The position numbers and the translations under genes were made by a program. Below the pieces are notes generated by a model. The model saw only the letters and a list, made by a program, of their open reading frames with translations. It did no database searches and had not been told where the DNA came from. From positions 1 through 64,000 of the forward strand of contig NW_026611614.1 of the NCBI RefSeq assembly GCF_028009165.1: 64,000 nt of DNA, written 5' to 3'. Each line of letters begins with the position of its first letter. The stretch's first letter is position 1. The DNA comes from Akanthomyces muscarius. Its lineage: Eukaryota > Ascomycota > Sordariomycetes > Hypocreales > Cordycipitaceae. Shown in pieces: positions 51,488-61,620 of the stretch.

Positions 51488-52008
51488 TGAGTAGAGGGAG
51501 ATAGGGATGGAGCCTGGGGAAAAGTTGGACAAAGTCGCAAAAAACAAAACGCAATGGCTAAAAAAGGGGTTACGAAGGAGATTGACGGGTTGGTATATGG
51601 AAAGTAAAGACTGTCTGCGGTTGGCCCGCATGGGCCAACGGTTGTGGAAAGAAGAAGAAGAAAAATGAAGAAGGGGAAGCCCATGTTCCTTTATACTGGG
51701 CTGTCGCGGCCAACGCCGCAAGGAGCAAGCAATAGGATTGGTAGCTAAGAATGCGCCCTAAACACCACGTTGTGCGGGTATGCCACAAAGCCAGGTGGCT
51801 AGCGTGGATATGCCACAAGATATGCGAGGCTAGTGCGGGTATGCCACAATGTCTACGTGGTTGCACGGCAGTTCGCTCGGCCAATCAGATAACGGGATAG
51901 GTCGGGCACAAAAGGTGATTCAAGCTCAGCATGGAACTATAAAATGCAAGTGGTTGGCCGTCAAGGCACCCAAGATCAATCGTATCATCAAGGCAGAGGC
52001 CAGTCACC
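51488..52008. other. Shared upstream region of two divergent genes
   Basis: Lies between the minus-strand zinc-finger gene and the plus-strand gene starting at 52009. Holds C/T-rich tracts and three GGTATGCCACAA repeats near 51777-51850. A 143-codon minus frame beginning MGFPFFIFLLLL is probably leader sequence or an upstream ORF. Confidence 0.45.
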
Positions 52009-52711
52009 ATGGCTACCTCAATCTTTTGCTGTGCTGCCCTTGCGCCCTACCGTCCCCAGCGTCTCATGCACGAGGACAAATTCAACTCATTCTTCAAATG
52101 GGCAGCCTTTCCACAACAATCAAGGGTCGAAAGTGCCTCTGGTACAAAACTCCGAAGTGCAGGCTTTGCGGTCCAGCTTGTCCGGCAAGTCAACTATGGC
52201 CCGCTCGAGTCAAAGAGATATTTTGTACCTTGGCTGGAAAATACATTTGCCGAAGTCGACGAAGACGAACTTATTCAAGCAAACTTTGCCAAGGTCAACA
52301 CGTAGGCGCAGATGACCTTCTTCTTTCTCTCCAATGAATTAATCAACGAGCAGGTACAAGAATTTCAGGTGCCAGAGGCACGACAAGTTCTTTGAGCTCA
52401 ACATATATCAAAAGGACCCGGTCAATCTACACCACTGGCGCGCAAACTTGGCAAGGCCGGCGCGTGATATTGATTTACAGACGCCTCGTCTAAAATCGAC
52501 AAATGGAGATGCCTCCTCGCCTGGCACTTCTCGTTCCGCAGCGTTTGCCTACTCTGAAGCTGGCCCAGGAATCATGTCAGCGGCGGACGAGAAGAACGAG
52601 CATGATGGAACTTTGTGGCAGCGCGAATCATTTTCCGACAGATACTCACCAGTGAAAGACTTGACGGCATGTGATCAGGAGTGTGGTTACTGTGGAGAGT
52701 GCGACTACTAG
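52009..52711 (+). CDS. Hypothetical protein, two exons
   Basis: ATG 52009 in an ideal context (GTCACCATGGC). Exon 1 is 52009-52301, intron 52302-52353 (52 bp, donor GTAGGC, acceptor GAGCAG), exon 2 is 52354-52711. The join keeps frame and gives 216 aa. Exon 2 reads through YKNFRCQRHDKFFELNIYQ and DPVNLHHWRANLA and ends CDQECGYCGECDY. Not recognised. No signal peptide or membrane segment is evident. The C-terminal cysteine cluster could bind metal. The donor is not the commonest type, so the intron is probable rather than certain. Confidence 0.6.
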
Positions 52712-53489
52712 TTATTAACTTCGTCCAACATATTTCCTCGCAGGCTGTAATTTTTCATGGGTATTGTTAACTCGGTGTGGCTAAGTCAAACTGTTAGCAG
52801 ATGGCTGCGCCTTTTGTGCCATGTGACATATTCTCGTACGATATAGTCTAAAGCTCAACGACTCACCTTGTAGTTTTTATGTCTTCCACTGCGGACTGGG
52901 GTCGGGGACGCGCGTGTGTGTGTGTGCGTGTGCTATTAACGTCTTTAGTGCGAAGGGTCGGGGATGCAACGTAAACTGCCCGTCAGTACCGGATAGGTGT
53001 TGCTTCGTGGGGTGTTTGTCCCGTGTCCTTGTCGCGTCAGATGGTCACAATAGTGGCGTGCTTCTGGGAGACGGCTTCGGCAGAGACGAAGGAAACTGTG
53101 AGTCGTGGACGCGTGATTGAGAGTTGAGTCATCTACGCCGAAAGTCTGGCGGCCCAATACGTGCACCGCCGCCGATGGGATTAACAATATCGTTGTCGAT
53201 TTGTGGAGCCTAGAATGAAAATGAACATCGCGGCACCAAAAAGCGGAAACTCTTGTTTGTTTTCCTGAGGACAGGCAATCGCTCCTGTTGACTGTACAAA
53301 GGCAAGAATCTTTTGATTTGATTTGACTATTACGTCCGTTGGCGCCCTAGTGTAGGCTTTTGGACGTGCTATCGAGCTATCAACAGACTGTTGTTACATG
53401 ATCGCACCCACTTAGTAGGTTTCCACAGAACACGACAAGTCGCGCTCATGCTCTCAACGAAATACCTCCGGGGAATTCCTCCATATAAC
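52712..53489. other. Spacer with GT microsatellite
   Basis: GTGTGTGTGTGTGCGTGTG at about 52913-52932; otherwise nothing recognised. Confidence 0.4.
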
Positions 53490-53650
53490 TATCCTCCAGC
53501 TGTAGCAGTTTCGCGCCCAATGGCATATGTCTGTCGAAATCGATACCCGTCAGCGGGATCACGATGATGTTGGCCGGACGCGCCCACGTTTGCCGCCGTG
53601 GTTGCATCGCGGCAACTTTTGTCGCTTGGTCTTTTTACGGGGACCAACGG
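53490..53650. repeat. Dispersed repeat, inverted partner of 43840-44040
   Basis: Reverse strand carries the same GATCCCGCTGACGGGTATCG and GACAGACATATGCC blocks as 43840-44040. Both copies are diverged by several per cent by eye. Confidence 0.7.
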
Positions 53651-53764
53651 GAGCCCTTTTGTCGTCGGAAGGTAGCATGCTACGAAGTAAGGTGAGAGAT
53701 GAGACACCCCTCGAGGTGAACTCGTCGAGAATGTCGTGTCTGCGAAGGCTGCCGGGCAAGACGT

Positions 53765-54050
53765 CGTAGCTCAAGAGGAATAGAAACTCCCCAAAATTCG
53801 TCCTTTTTGTGGCTGCCGTGGCTGCCGCGGCGGCGATGGCCTTTGCCATCAAAACCGCGAGTCTCTAGGCAAGGGAGAGTTGAAATAGCAGACCCTCATC
53901 CAGGCCTGGCAAACCCAACGAGGTTAGGGTTAGGGTTGGTTGGCGAGACGCGCAGCTCAAGAGGAATATGAACTCTCCAAAAATTCTTCCTTTTTGTGGC
54001 CGTTATGGCTTTGTTAGCCGTGCCATCAAAACTGCAGGGCCTCTGGGCCT
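53765..54050. repeat. About 100-bp direct duplication flanking an inverted telomere tract
   Basis: CAGCTCAAGAGGAATA...CCTTTTTGTGGC...GCCATCAAAAC occurs at about 53768-53858 and again at 53950-54034. Between them lies GTTAGGGTTAGGGTT. The arrangement looks like a repair or telomere-healing junction. Confidence 0.75.
53922..53938. repeat. Internal telomere repeat in inverted orientation
   Basis: GGTTAGGGTTAGGGTTGG, i.e. TTAGGG on the plus strand, opposite to the terminus and to the tracts at 7.3, 7.9 and 31.3 kb. Confidence 0.88.
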
Positions 54051-54703
54051 GCAAAAGCCCCCACTACTAACAGCTGGTAACACCTCCAAAAGCGGAAAAG
54101 TTTTTACAGGGGAGAGTTGGGTGTCCGAACAAAGACTGCCGTGGTCGGGAGCTTAAGGGTAGGTTGAGGAATCGGGCGAGTCAGTGTGAAAGGGGCACGG
54201 GTACAACGGATATGAACAGGCCAAATTTATGCACGGGTTACTGGAAGAAGCGAATTGACTCGTGCTACTTTATATTATGTCTGGACATGCGGAGGCTCCA
54301 GGGGACATCTTATGTGTCCCGGTGCGGAATCCGGCGATTGCGTATGGGTAAAGGAAATAGCCCAGGTTAGCAGCAAGGACATCGGTTTAAGGGGGATGAG
54401 GATGCCGCAAGAGCGCTCCGGTAACTGAATACACAGCATCTAGACAAGGAATTCGGGACTCGACAATGGCAGGCGACTGTCCTTGGGCTGTCTAGGAAGC
54501 ACCTCAAGGTTCTATGGCTTCATGTACATGGATTGGAATCCGACGAGCATGCAACGGACGATCCGGCGATCAATGATGTCGTACATACCGGTGCAGTAGG
54601 ATGATGAGCTTTTCGGGTATGAGCGGCGGGAGGATATGTCTGAAATAAGCCAGAGGTGGCAAGGGCTGTTTTGGCGTGCATCAGGGCACGGGGTTATCTG
54701 CGC
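54051..54703. other. Spacer, no supported gene
   Basis: A 68-codon frame at 54164-54370 has no recognisable feature. Confidence 0.35.
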
Positions 54704-54726
54704 CTAGGGTTGGGGTTAGGGTTAGT
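54704..54726. repeat. Second inverted telomere tract
   Basis: CTAGGGTTGGGGTTAGGGTTAG, TTAGGG on the plus strand with a TTGGGG variant unit. Confidence 0.82.
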
Positions 54727-56938
54727 TTAGTCGTACATTCAGGGTGCGGTTCACCGTAGTGCGGATGTACTCACGTCCACCAGAGCCCGACGCGACCTCT
54801 CGAGCTCTCAGTACTTAGCCCTAAGATCATTTGGAAAAGTTGCCACGCCTTTGTAGTGCAGCAAAAGAGACTATGTGTCAGGACGGATACCGGTACAACC
54901 CGCTCGGTAATGAAAACGATGCCAGGCACTGGACCATTTGCTCAAATTCAGAGTTGGGACCACTCTTTCTTTAGAAAGCGCTTCTAAAAGTGTATGCTTT
55001 AGAGCTCCTTACGCTAGCTACGCTAGCTAAAAAAAAAGAGTCGAAAAACATCAAAGTTTGGCCGTTTTAGGATTCGCCGCTTATAGCTAGCGTGTAGTTC
55101 CTCACTATTCTATAAGTTCCATCGTATCGGCAGCCTCTTCTCTACATAACATGCTAGTACACAACTACACCAACTTTATCGGCATAAATAATGAACATCC
55201 TGTTAGTTTCTCTTAACGTCCCTATTCCTAAATGCGCGCAAGCACTTACCGCTACACTACTGGCCTGTCCCTCTCGCGAAGCGGACACTGTGATACTAGA
55301 GCTTATCAATAAACTGGGAAAACATTATAGAAAGCTGGAAGCTATGATCTGATACGAACGGCAGCTAGCCTACGGCTTGTTAGATATAGTCATAATATTA
55401 CAACGGCTTTACGTTAAAAATTACGGTGTGAGCTTCTATAAAATCGTGGAGAACTCTCTGACACTTAAGTGGCTCGACGCCACTATACGATTCTATACGA
55501 AAGGGGCTAGGAGTATCTTTAACGTCACAGTTATGAACGCCTTTGCCATGCAGCCCGACGCGGGAAATACCGATATGGATGAAGCATGCTATCACTTTAT
55601 TGCCCGAGTGTTATAAGCGAAGAAACCAAAGGTGGTACTTTAGTGTTATAGGGACTAATATAAGGACAACTAGATGAGTTGGTTTGATTTTGGGGCGTCG
55701 GACTATAAGTTAATAACAAGTATAGTGCCTATCGATGAGATCTACACGATAACGCTCATCTAGTCTTTTCATCCGTCGTGCGCTGCTAATAACACTGATT
55801 GCCGACCGGAGTACTAAGCCTTGCTTTTACACTATTTCTTAGTTGCGTTTAGAGCGCTAGATGGCCACGTTAAAGTCCCAGGCTATATGGAGGAGATACG
55901 GGAGCTATGTCTTAAAAAGGGGCAACGCAGAGAGAAACCACATATTACAGATTGGCAAGCTGTAAGCTATATTAAAGATACATTCTACACGCGGTATACT
56001 AGGATTAAGACGTTTAAAGATTCGGGATTTGTAGATAATATACTAAAAGAAGACCTATTACGGCGCCTAAGACTCGTTAGTGAGATGTTTCTTGTCCTAT
56101 AGTCTCTAGCTAAGGGGTTTTGTGCACCTGGATTATTGGCGGTCGTAAAAACAATCAATTTCTACTAGAAAGGCCATTTCGCCAATTCTCCGATTTTCCC
56201 TTAAATCACGGTATTACTTGAAGGACAAGGCACTGAGCAAGCTGGCTGGTTTTATTTAGGGGCGGGATTCGCTAGACGGATATGTCACTTCACTGAGTAA
56301 AGTCTTGACGGGCTTTGGATGAACGAATAGGGTGATATGTGTCTGAAACGAAAGATCTCGAGAGTGATTGGCAGTGCAAACATTTTCTTACGTGCTACGA
56401 CAGCTTTCCAACTTAGTACTACCATCCATTTAGCAAATAGCGCTGCATATTGTGAACTAATAATAGAGGAATCTGTGGATCCAAAATGGCTAATACAAAC
56501 AAAGTATTTTAAAGACATATCGTGTCTCCCTGACTAGCAAAAATAGAACACTAGCAGGCTTAGATTGACTCTACTTATGCGGCTTCATGCGCACATGGCA
56601 AGTGCTGCAGTCTGGTCTATTATAGTAAAAGATTACATAAAACTAATACGATATCGGGTGTCATGTGTACAGTCCTTGGTAACGAATCACCAGAATCGGT
56701 TGGAGCGCTGAAGCACCGGAGTGACAATTGACAGTTGGAAGGCGGACTGAGCCTTGCAGGCGGTGTGGTAGCAATGCACGCCCTATGCCAGCTGCATTTT
56801 GCTAGGAAAAGATTGGCATAAATTGGTCGGTCGGCCATTGTCTATACATCAACGGCCACTGACTAGCGTACGCAGGGTATCGGTCTGGCTTGCTACCAAA
56901 GCCGTGTATATCACAAACTCCAAAAAAATAGTGTCATT
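54727..56938. other. AT-rich region with decayed ORFs of unknown origin
   Basis: Two plus-strand frames, 55377-55616 (79 codons) and 55821-56102 (93 codons), are lysine/leucine-rich and open, e.g. VSYIKDTFYTRYTRIKTFKDSGF. They may be parts of one decayed TE protein, since spacing and base bias are alike, but I recognise no family. The remainder is A/T-rich with nothing identifiable. Confidence 0.35.
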
Positions 56939-57178
56939 ATGGGTGGACCTTTCATAAATGCCAGCTGCAAATCGGGCGCCGCAGCGGGCTGCAAAGCGGG
57001 CAAGAACCTGTTCACAAACCACAAGCGTATGAGTTTACCCACTACACGTGCCACTGCTCTCTCGACAACGAGGAAGCCGCGAGGATCAGGAGCAAGAAAG
57101 TACCCAAGCGACAAAAAAAATGATAGCACAAGAAACTCGAGAGCACTACTTGCAGCATCATGTCGCAGCATCAAGTAG
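56911..57178. other. Ambiguous small ORF region
   Basis: Open on both strands: a basic 79-aa plus-strand frame (56939-57178) and a hydrophobic 87-aa minus-strand frame (56911-57174). Neither has recognisable homology; at most one is real. Confidence 0.25.
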
Positions 57179-57349
57179 AACTCTCATAGCCGAGTTAGAC
57201 TGCCACATCCCAGCAACAGACGCCTGAGCCTGACTCGAAAGGAACAGAAAGAAGTAAATTGATTTCAATTTTGTAACCCATACATCGACTATAAAGAGCA
57301 TCGCGATTTCGCTTAGTAAAGCTCTTGATAAGGAAAGGTGTGGCTGCTT

Positions 57350-57859
57350 CTAACTAGAAAGAATCGAGGCATGAAAAGCCAGTGTTCCTTGGACACTGAC
57401 GGGATCCAGGCGGAAGCGCTCCCCGAATACATTCTCAACAATGAGCCCGTTGCGATATGGAGACACGGACTGCACGTTCGGATGCGAAACCAAGCGGTGA
57501 ACTGGCATACCACGCGATGGCTGCATAGAAAATTCCCGCAAGATCGGTTTCCAGCAATCCCAAGTATAGACACCATCGCCACCAGCACTCTCGTTCTTGT
57601 CGCACCCCACAATGGCGCAGCCCAGTGGTCCTAGCATCGAGGCAAGGGCGAAGCCAGTGGCACTGCTACCACCACTGCCAATAAGGCCTGTCGCGATGGC
57701 GGTGCCTTCGCCTAGCGCTACGACGCTTGCTTGAGCGCTGAGCCCTTCTAGAGACCCAATAACTCCTGCCATCATAGAGGTCCCAGCAAAACTCGCGCCG
57801 CTACCAAATACGGTGATGGCAGGAGGGCAAGCTGCAATTGATGTTATAACGGCGACCAT
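57350..57859 (-). CDS. Small Gly/Ala-rich probable membrane protein
   Basis: 169 aa from ATG 57859. Residues about 5-85 form a nearly continuous Gly/Ala/Ser-rich hydrophobic stretch (GVIGSL, ATGLIGSGG, LGPLGCAIVGCDKN) with two or three possible membrane helices, resembling the interferon-induced 6-16/ISG12-type fold found in some fungal proteins. It is followed by a soluble part starting YTWDCWKPIL. The likeness is by eye and the role is unknown. An alternative is a secreted or organelle-targeted protein. No frame damage. Confidence 0.5.
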   Translation of the reverse strand: MVAVITSIAACPPAITVFGSGASFAGTSMMAGVIGSLEGLSAQASVVALGEGTAIATGLIGSGGSSATGFALASMLGPLGCAIVGCDKNESAGGDGVYTWDCWKPILREFSMQPSRGMPVHRLVSHPNVQSVSPYRNGLIVENVFGERFRLDPVSVQGTLAFHASILSS

Positions 57860-57939
57860 TGTGGCAATGACAGTATGCAGTACACGGCGATTTGTATAGC
57901 TGTATTTTTTTACCCCTCAGTTAGCCTTTATCCCAGTGA

Positions 57940-58175
57940 GCAGCGTCGCTGTGGCTATCACAGCTAGTCGATGGTGAAGAGGAGTGGGAACTAGAGGCTA
58001 TTCTACGAGAGAAGTATGTCCGACGAGGACGGAGCCGTAAGAAGAAATACCTCGTCAAGTGGGTGGGCTACCAAGAGCCGACGTGGGAGCCTGCGGCCGC
58101 CTTAAGCGGCACATCCGTGCTGGAAACTTGGGAACGTCGCCTTGCGAAAGGGGGGAGTACTGTCACGGGTTAGAC
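57940..58175 (+). pseudogene. Chromodomain end of a Ty3/gypsy chromovirus integrase
   Basis: Open frame reading GEEEWELEAILREKYV, KKKYLVKWVGYQEPTWEP, then TSVLETWERRL: the chromodomain at the integrase C-terminus of chromoviruses, with the WEVE-, YLVKWxGY- and TWEP-type motifs all present. It runs into the LTR, where TAG at 58171-58173 ends it. A stop bounds it at 57937-57939 and no pol sequence lies upstream, so it is a 5'-deleted element. Confidence 0.9.
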
Positions 58176-58405
58176 CCTGAAGGAGACTCGGGCCGAAGCC
58201 CTCGTTGCATCGTCACGATGAGGTGGACCGCGACCGCGCGGTCACGATACCCATGTCCAACGGTTACCTACTCAACCACGCCATGGTCAGTGCGTCGACG
58301 ATATTTCAGGATAGATCCAGGGGATCTCTCCTCTTAATTCTTTAATTCTTCCTCTTTGTACCAAGATCGTTTAGATAGATTGAATAAATCGTCCAAACCC
58401 TTACA
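58161..58405. mobile_element. 3' LTR of the truncated chromovirus
   Basis: 245 bp, TGTCACGGG to CCTTACA, immediately after the purine tract GCGAAAGGGGGGAGTAC. Homologous end to end to the solo LTR at 48470-48713. Confidence 0.92.
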
Positions 58406-58435
58406 GCTATAACTGTAGCTAGGGTAGTTATAAGG

Positions 58436-58660
58436 AAAAGCAATAGAGAGGTAAACTATTATATAAAGGAAGGACCGTGGCTAGTCTAGATAGTTTAGAT
58501 CTCTATTGATCAATCTAAGCAATAGTTTCACTATTGAGAGTTCTACTCTTAACGACCGTTTATCGCCTACTACTCAAGAACTTGCTACCCTGTAGCTTCA
58601 GCCTGACTCACTACCTAAGAAACAGACCTACTGTGACTTAGTAAATAAGCCATCGTTACA
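58436..58660. mobile_element. Partial LTR related to 28290-28709
   Basis: Shares the long block TCTATTGATCAATCTAAGCA to ATAAGCCATCGTTACA with the solo LTR at 28290-28709. No target duplication was found. It abuts the chromovirus LTR, so nested or truncated insertion is likely. Confidence 0.85.
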
Positions 58661-59005
58661 GACGTGTCCTAAATCGCCTAAAACAGGGCCTATTCCTGTA
58701 ATAGTCTAAGCTAAGTATATTAATAACCTAACTAGGCAACCACTATAAGTATCGTAAAGCTAAAGAAGAAGAAGAAAAGGGAAAAGGAGAGTATAGGGAG
58801 CTCTGCTCCTAAGCCCGTCCGATGTAATCCCGCTTGCTGGCAGACCCCGGCTAGGATGGCCGGGATTACGGCGAGGGTGCCGACGGAGCTGCTTCCGGGC
58901 TCAGCCCGTTATAGTAATAACCAAAAAACCAGCGACCAGCCAAGTCCTATAAGGGAATTATAGGGCCAGGTCAACCAGGCTAGGGAATAGACGGTTAGAG
59001 AATAG
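58661..59005. other. Spacer with short inverted repeat
   Basis: Contains GTAATCCCG...CGGGATTAC around 58824-58870. Part of it, from about 58950, may extend the LINE relic that follows. Confidence 0.4.
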
Positions 59006-59092
59006 CTGACCCTGGAGGGACAGAGGGCCCTGACAGAAAATTCATCGTACCTAGCCCGACGCTGGCTGGAAGTCCTGCTAACCACAAAATGA
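59006..59092 (+). pseudogene. Relic of the telomeric LINE ORF
   Basis: Reads LTLEGQRALTENSSYLARRW and LEVLLTTK, matching LTLHGQRALLENSTYLSRKW and LEVLPTSK near residue 900 of the 1344-aa LINE protein. Diverged and ended by TGA. It is an old copy of the same family 52 kb from the present telomere. Confidence 0.85.
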
Positions 59093-59208
59093 TGATGATG
59101 ATGACGATGATTTATTAACGTCTACCTAGCGCCCTTGTAGGCATTAAGACGTGCTGGTCTAGCGGTGTTTTTGCGAGAGGCCTTGCATAAATTCTTTTCT
59201 GAAGCATA

Positions 59209-60289
59209 CAGTGGGTGGCAGAAAGTATTCGCCCCCTGTCAGGTATCTCAGCCAAAACCAGCCCAAATAGGAAGATCAAAACAACGCTGCTTTAGCGCTC
59301 AGATTGTAACCCTAACCCTGTGAGACATTATAGGGGACTTACAGTGGGTTCTAGCGCATCGCACTAACCCTAACCCTGCTAGGAGACAAAGCGGCGTACT
59401 CGGTTTTCTTATCTAGGTTAGCAGCGCTAACAAAATGCTAACGTCGGCCACCCACTTGGGAACACCCCCCACTTGGGAACACCCCTTTCACACCAAAAAG
59501 GCGCTTTTTACAGGGATTATATATCTATAGCTAGTATATCTAAAAAGATTAAAGAAATATTAATAAATCTATTATAGCTATATTAAGCTAAAAAAGAGTT
59601 TTTAGTTTATTATTAAAATCTATATAATAGATATAATTATTTAAAGTAGTAATAAATAAATTACTAGTAAATACTAAGTAATTTAAAAAATAATTATCTA
59701 ATTTTAGAAAATAGCTATAATAATAGAATAAATATAGAAAAACTCTCTAAAATATCTATTATTTATTCTATTAATATTATAAATAGATACTAATATAGTA
59801 ACGTTATATATATAAATAAGTCTTTTAAATTTTTACTAGTAAAAATTTACCTACTTTCTATTAGTCTATATTAAAGCTTTTTTAAAATTATATATATATT
59901 ACTTTCTAATAGATATATAGTAAAAAGGGCTAAAATTATTTTTAAAAAATTAATGACTATTTCTAGTAAGCTATTAGAATTAGTTCTTTAGTGTTAAGAA
60001 ACTACTAGTATTCTCCTACTAAACCTTAACAAATTTTATACCTAATCTTTAGAAATATCTAGTATTAGGTATAAATTTACTACTAATAAAAACTAAGGAT
60101 ATATAGCTTAGTTTGCTAATTATCTATCTATTAATAATTTTTTTAACTTTTTAATGTCTAGTAGTACTGTCTTATCTCTAGTTGAAAAGGTAGTGTTTTG
60201 GTGTAAAAGGGGTGTTCCCAAGTGGGGGTGTTCCCGAGTGGGTGGCCGACGTTACCTAACAGGGGGCAAATACTTTCTGCCACCCACTG
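59209..60289. mobile_element. Non-autonomous Tc1/mariner-like element with 36-bp inverted ends and TA flanks
   Basis: Left end CAGTGGGTGGCAGAAAGTAT at 59209, right end its complement at 60289, both followed by CCCCCTGTYAGGTA inside and flanked by TA (59207-59208 and 60290-60291). A second, inner inverted repeat of about 75 bp (TAACGTCGGCCACCCACTTG at 59439; complement ending 60254) bounds an extremely A/T-rich core (59520-60180). Short CTAACCC tracts occur at about 59307 and 59366. No transposase ORF. Confidence 0.82.
59520..60150. other. A/T-rich core, probably RIP-affected
   Basis: About 630 bp almost without G or C, rich in TATA and TAAT. The pattern suits heavy C-to-T mutation within a repeated element. 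No gene. Confidence 0.55.
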
Positions 60290-60683
60290 TAGTTGGCCGC
60301 ACGCTCGTTGTCGCCTCAATGCCGCCGGCGTGTCGTGGTGGATCTCACGTGCAGCCAGCCAAGACCTCTAGTCTAGAATCCTGAGGCACCTTCCCTCTAT
60401 CACCAGCAATTTATGGCAATGCTATCTACACTCTGGCCCGTATCTTGTCAGCGAGAACACCGGGGCATTTTTTCGATCGCTTGTCGCAGAGGGTTGCGCT
60501 TGGAAAGGCGTATTAAATGGAATTATGAGTGAAAGGAGAGCCAAAGAAATCAAGGTGGCGGCCCCTACATTCGCGCCCCCGTACACTCGCGCCCCCCGAT
60601 TAGTCAACAGCACCCGCTGTAAGTTTTGTACCATGCGCTGTAAATTTGGCCTATCTCATGGGCTGCTTCTACCTCGCAAAGGG

Positions 60684-60730
60684 CAGCATTTTGCGCCTCT
60701 TTTATGACCTTTTACATGACATTTGCTACA
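60684..60730 (-). pseudogene. CCHC zinc knuckle, C-terminal remnant of MULE
   Basis: Encodes CSKCHVKGHKRGAKC (C-x2-C-x4-H-x5-C), the type of knuckle found at the C-terminus of these transposases, preceded by an acidic Glu/Asp/Pro-rich linker. Confidence 0.65.
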
Positions 60731-61167
60731 AGTAGGCTGCATCTTCCCCGGTAGCTGTTGTTTGTATTGAGGCTTGTCCTCTGCGTTGTCCTCTAGTACG
60801 TCTGCTAGTCCGTCTGTTGCTTCGTTTGCTGGCTCGTCCTCTGGCCTTGCCTCATCAAGAGGTCCAATCTCCCGCTCATTTTGAGGCTTATCTTCTGGCC
60901 GCTGTATAGGTTGTAGCCTGTGGTTGTGCTGCGAAAAGCGCGCTTCAGATCGATATTCATATTCCCAATTACCATAATATTTTTTCCTTGATCAGTATTG
61001 TTGGTACAGATAGGTACGTATTAATACGATAGTTGGTGATAGAATAGGTTAATTCGTGGTGTTGTTAGTCTATTGTACAATACTCGTTTGTAGCCACCCA
61101 GAACTCTGTGGTGGCTATCGTAAAAAAGTGGGTCAATCCATGGTTCTGGCCAATGAGAGGGCTCCGT

Positions 61168-61410
61168 TCAGGCCCTCTGCCAGTCACTGCCACCAGAGGG
61201 TGGGCAGGCTGCAACAAGTATCGAAAATTGGCAACCAGCACGCCATCGACTGCAAGCATATATGAGGCTTTGCCGGCCACATTCCCATTTGGATCTTCTG
61301 ATGATAAAACGATAGCCCTCGACAGCTGCGTGAACTTGCAATAGAGAGAGCAGGTCTTCTCGTGAGTCCCACCATTGAAAAGAAGGTAAAGACGCTGTAT
61401 CGGGCACCAT
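61168..61410 (-). pseudogene. FAR1-like N-terminus of MULE transposase
   Basis: 80 codons from ATG 61410. WWDSREDLLSLLQVHAAVEG and YRFIIRRSKWE, IYACSRWRAGC follow the FAR1/WRKY-type DNA-binding pattern (F-S-x-E-x-L ... H-A ... GY-x(3)-RRS ... C-x-R) at the start of Mutator-like transposases. Confidence 0.65.
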
Positions 61411-61620
61411 GTCATTGAGACGTGCGTGGTAATGAGGAGAGGCTGTTAGGGAGATGTATGTAGTGATGAGTTATAGAAGTAGACTCTATTGGCGTGTTTA
61501 GTGGCCTTGTGCCGCTGAGGAACGACCAATACAGTGGCAACTTACAACGGGTGCTGTTGACTAGTTAATCGGGGGGCGCGAGTGTACGGGGGCGCGAATG
61601 TAGGGGCCGCCAATTAAGGT

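Larger units (their letters stand above)
60557..61611 (-). mobile_element. Internally deleted MULE (Mutator-like) element
   Basis: Long terminal inverted repeats of about 65-70 bp begin GGCGGCCCCTACATTCGCGC on the left and end with the complement at 61611. Target duplications of 9 bp, AATCAAGGT (60548-60556) and AATTAAGGT (61612-61620), differ by one C/T change. A 9-bp duplication plus long ends points to Mutator-like elements. On the minus strand it keeps an FAR1-like N-terminus and a zinc-knuckle end, with the transposase core missing. Confidence 0.8.

Noticed and set aside
51253..51684. 143-codon minus ORF with a signal-peptide-like start
   Set aside because: Overlaps the first zinc-finger exon in another frame and lies in a pyrimidine-rich leader; possibly an upstream ORF, not a gene.
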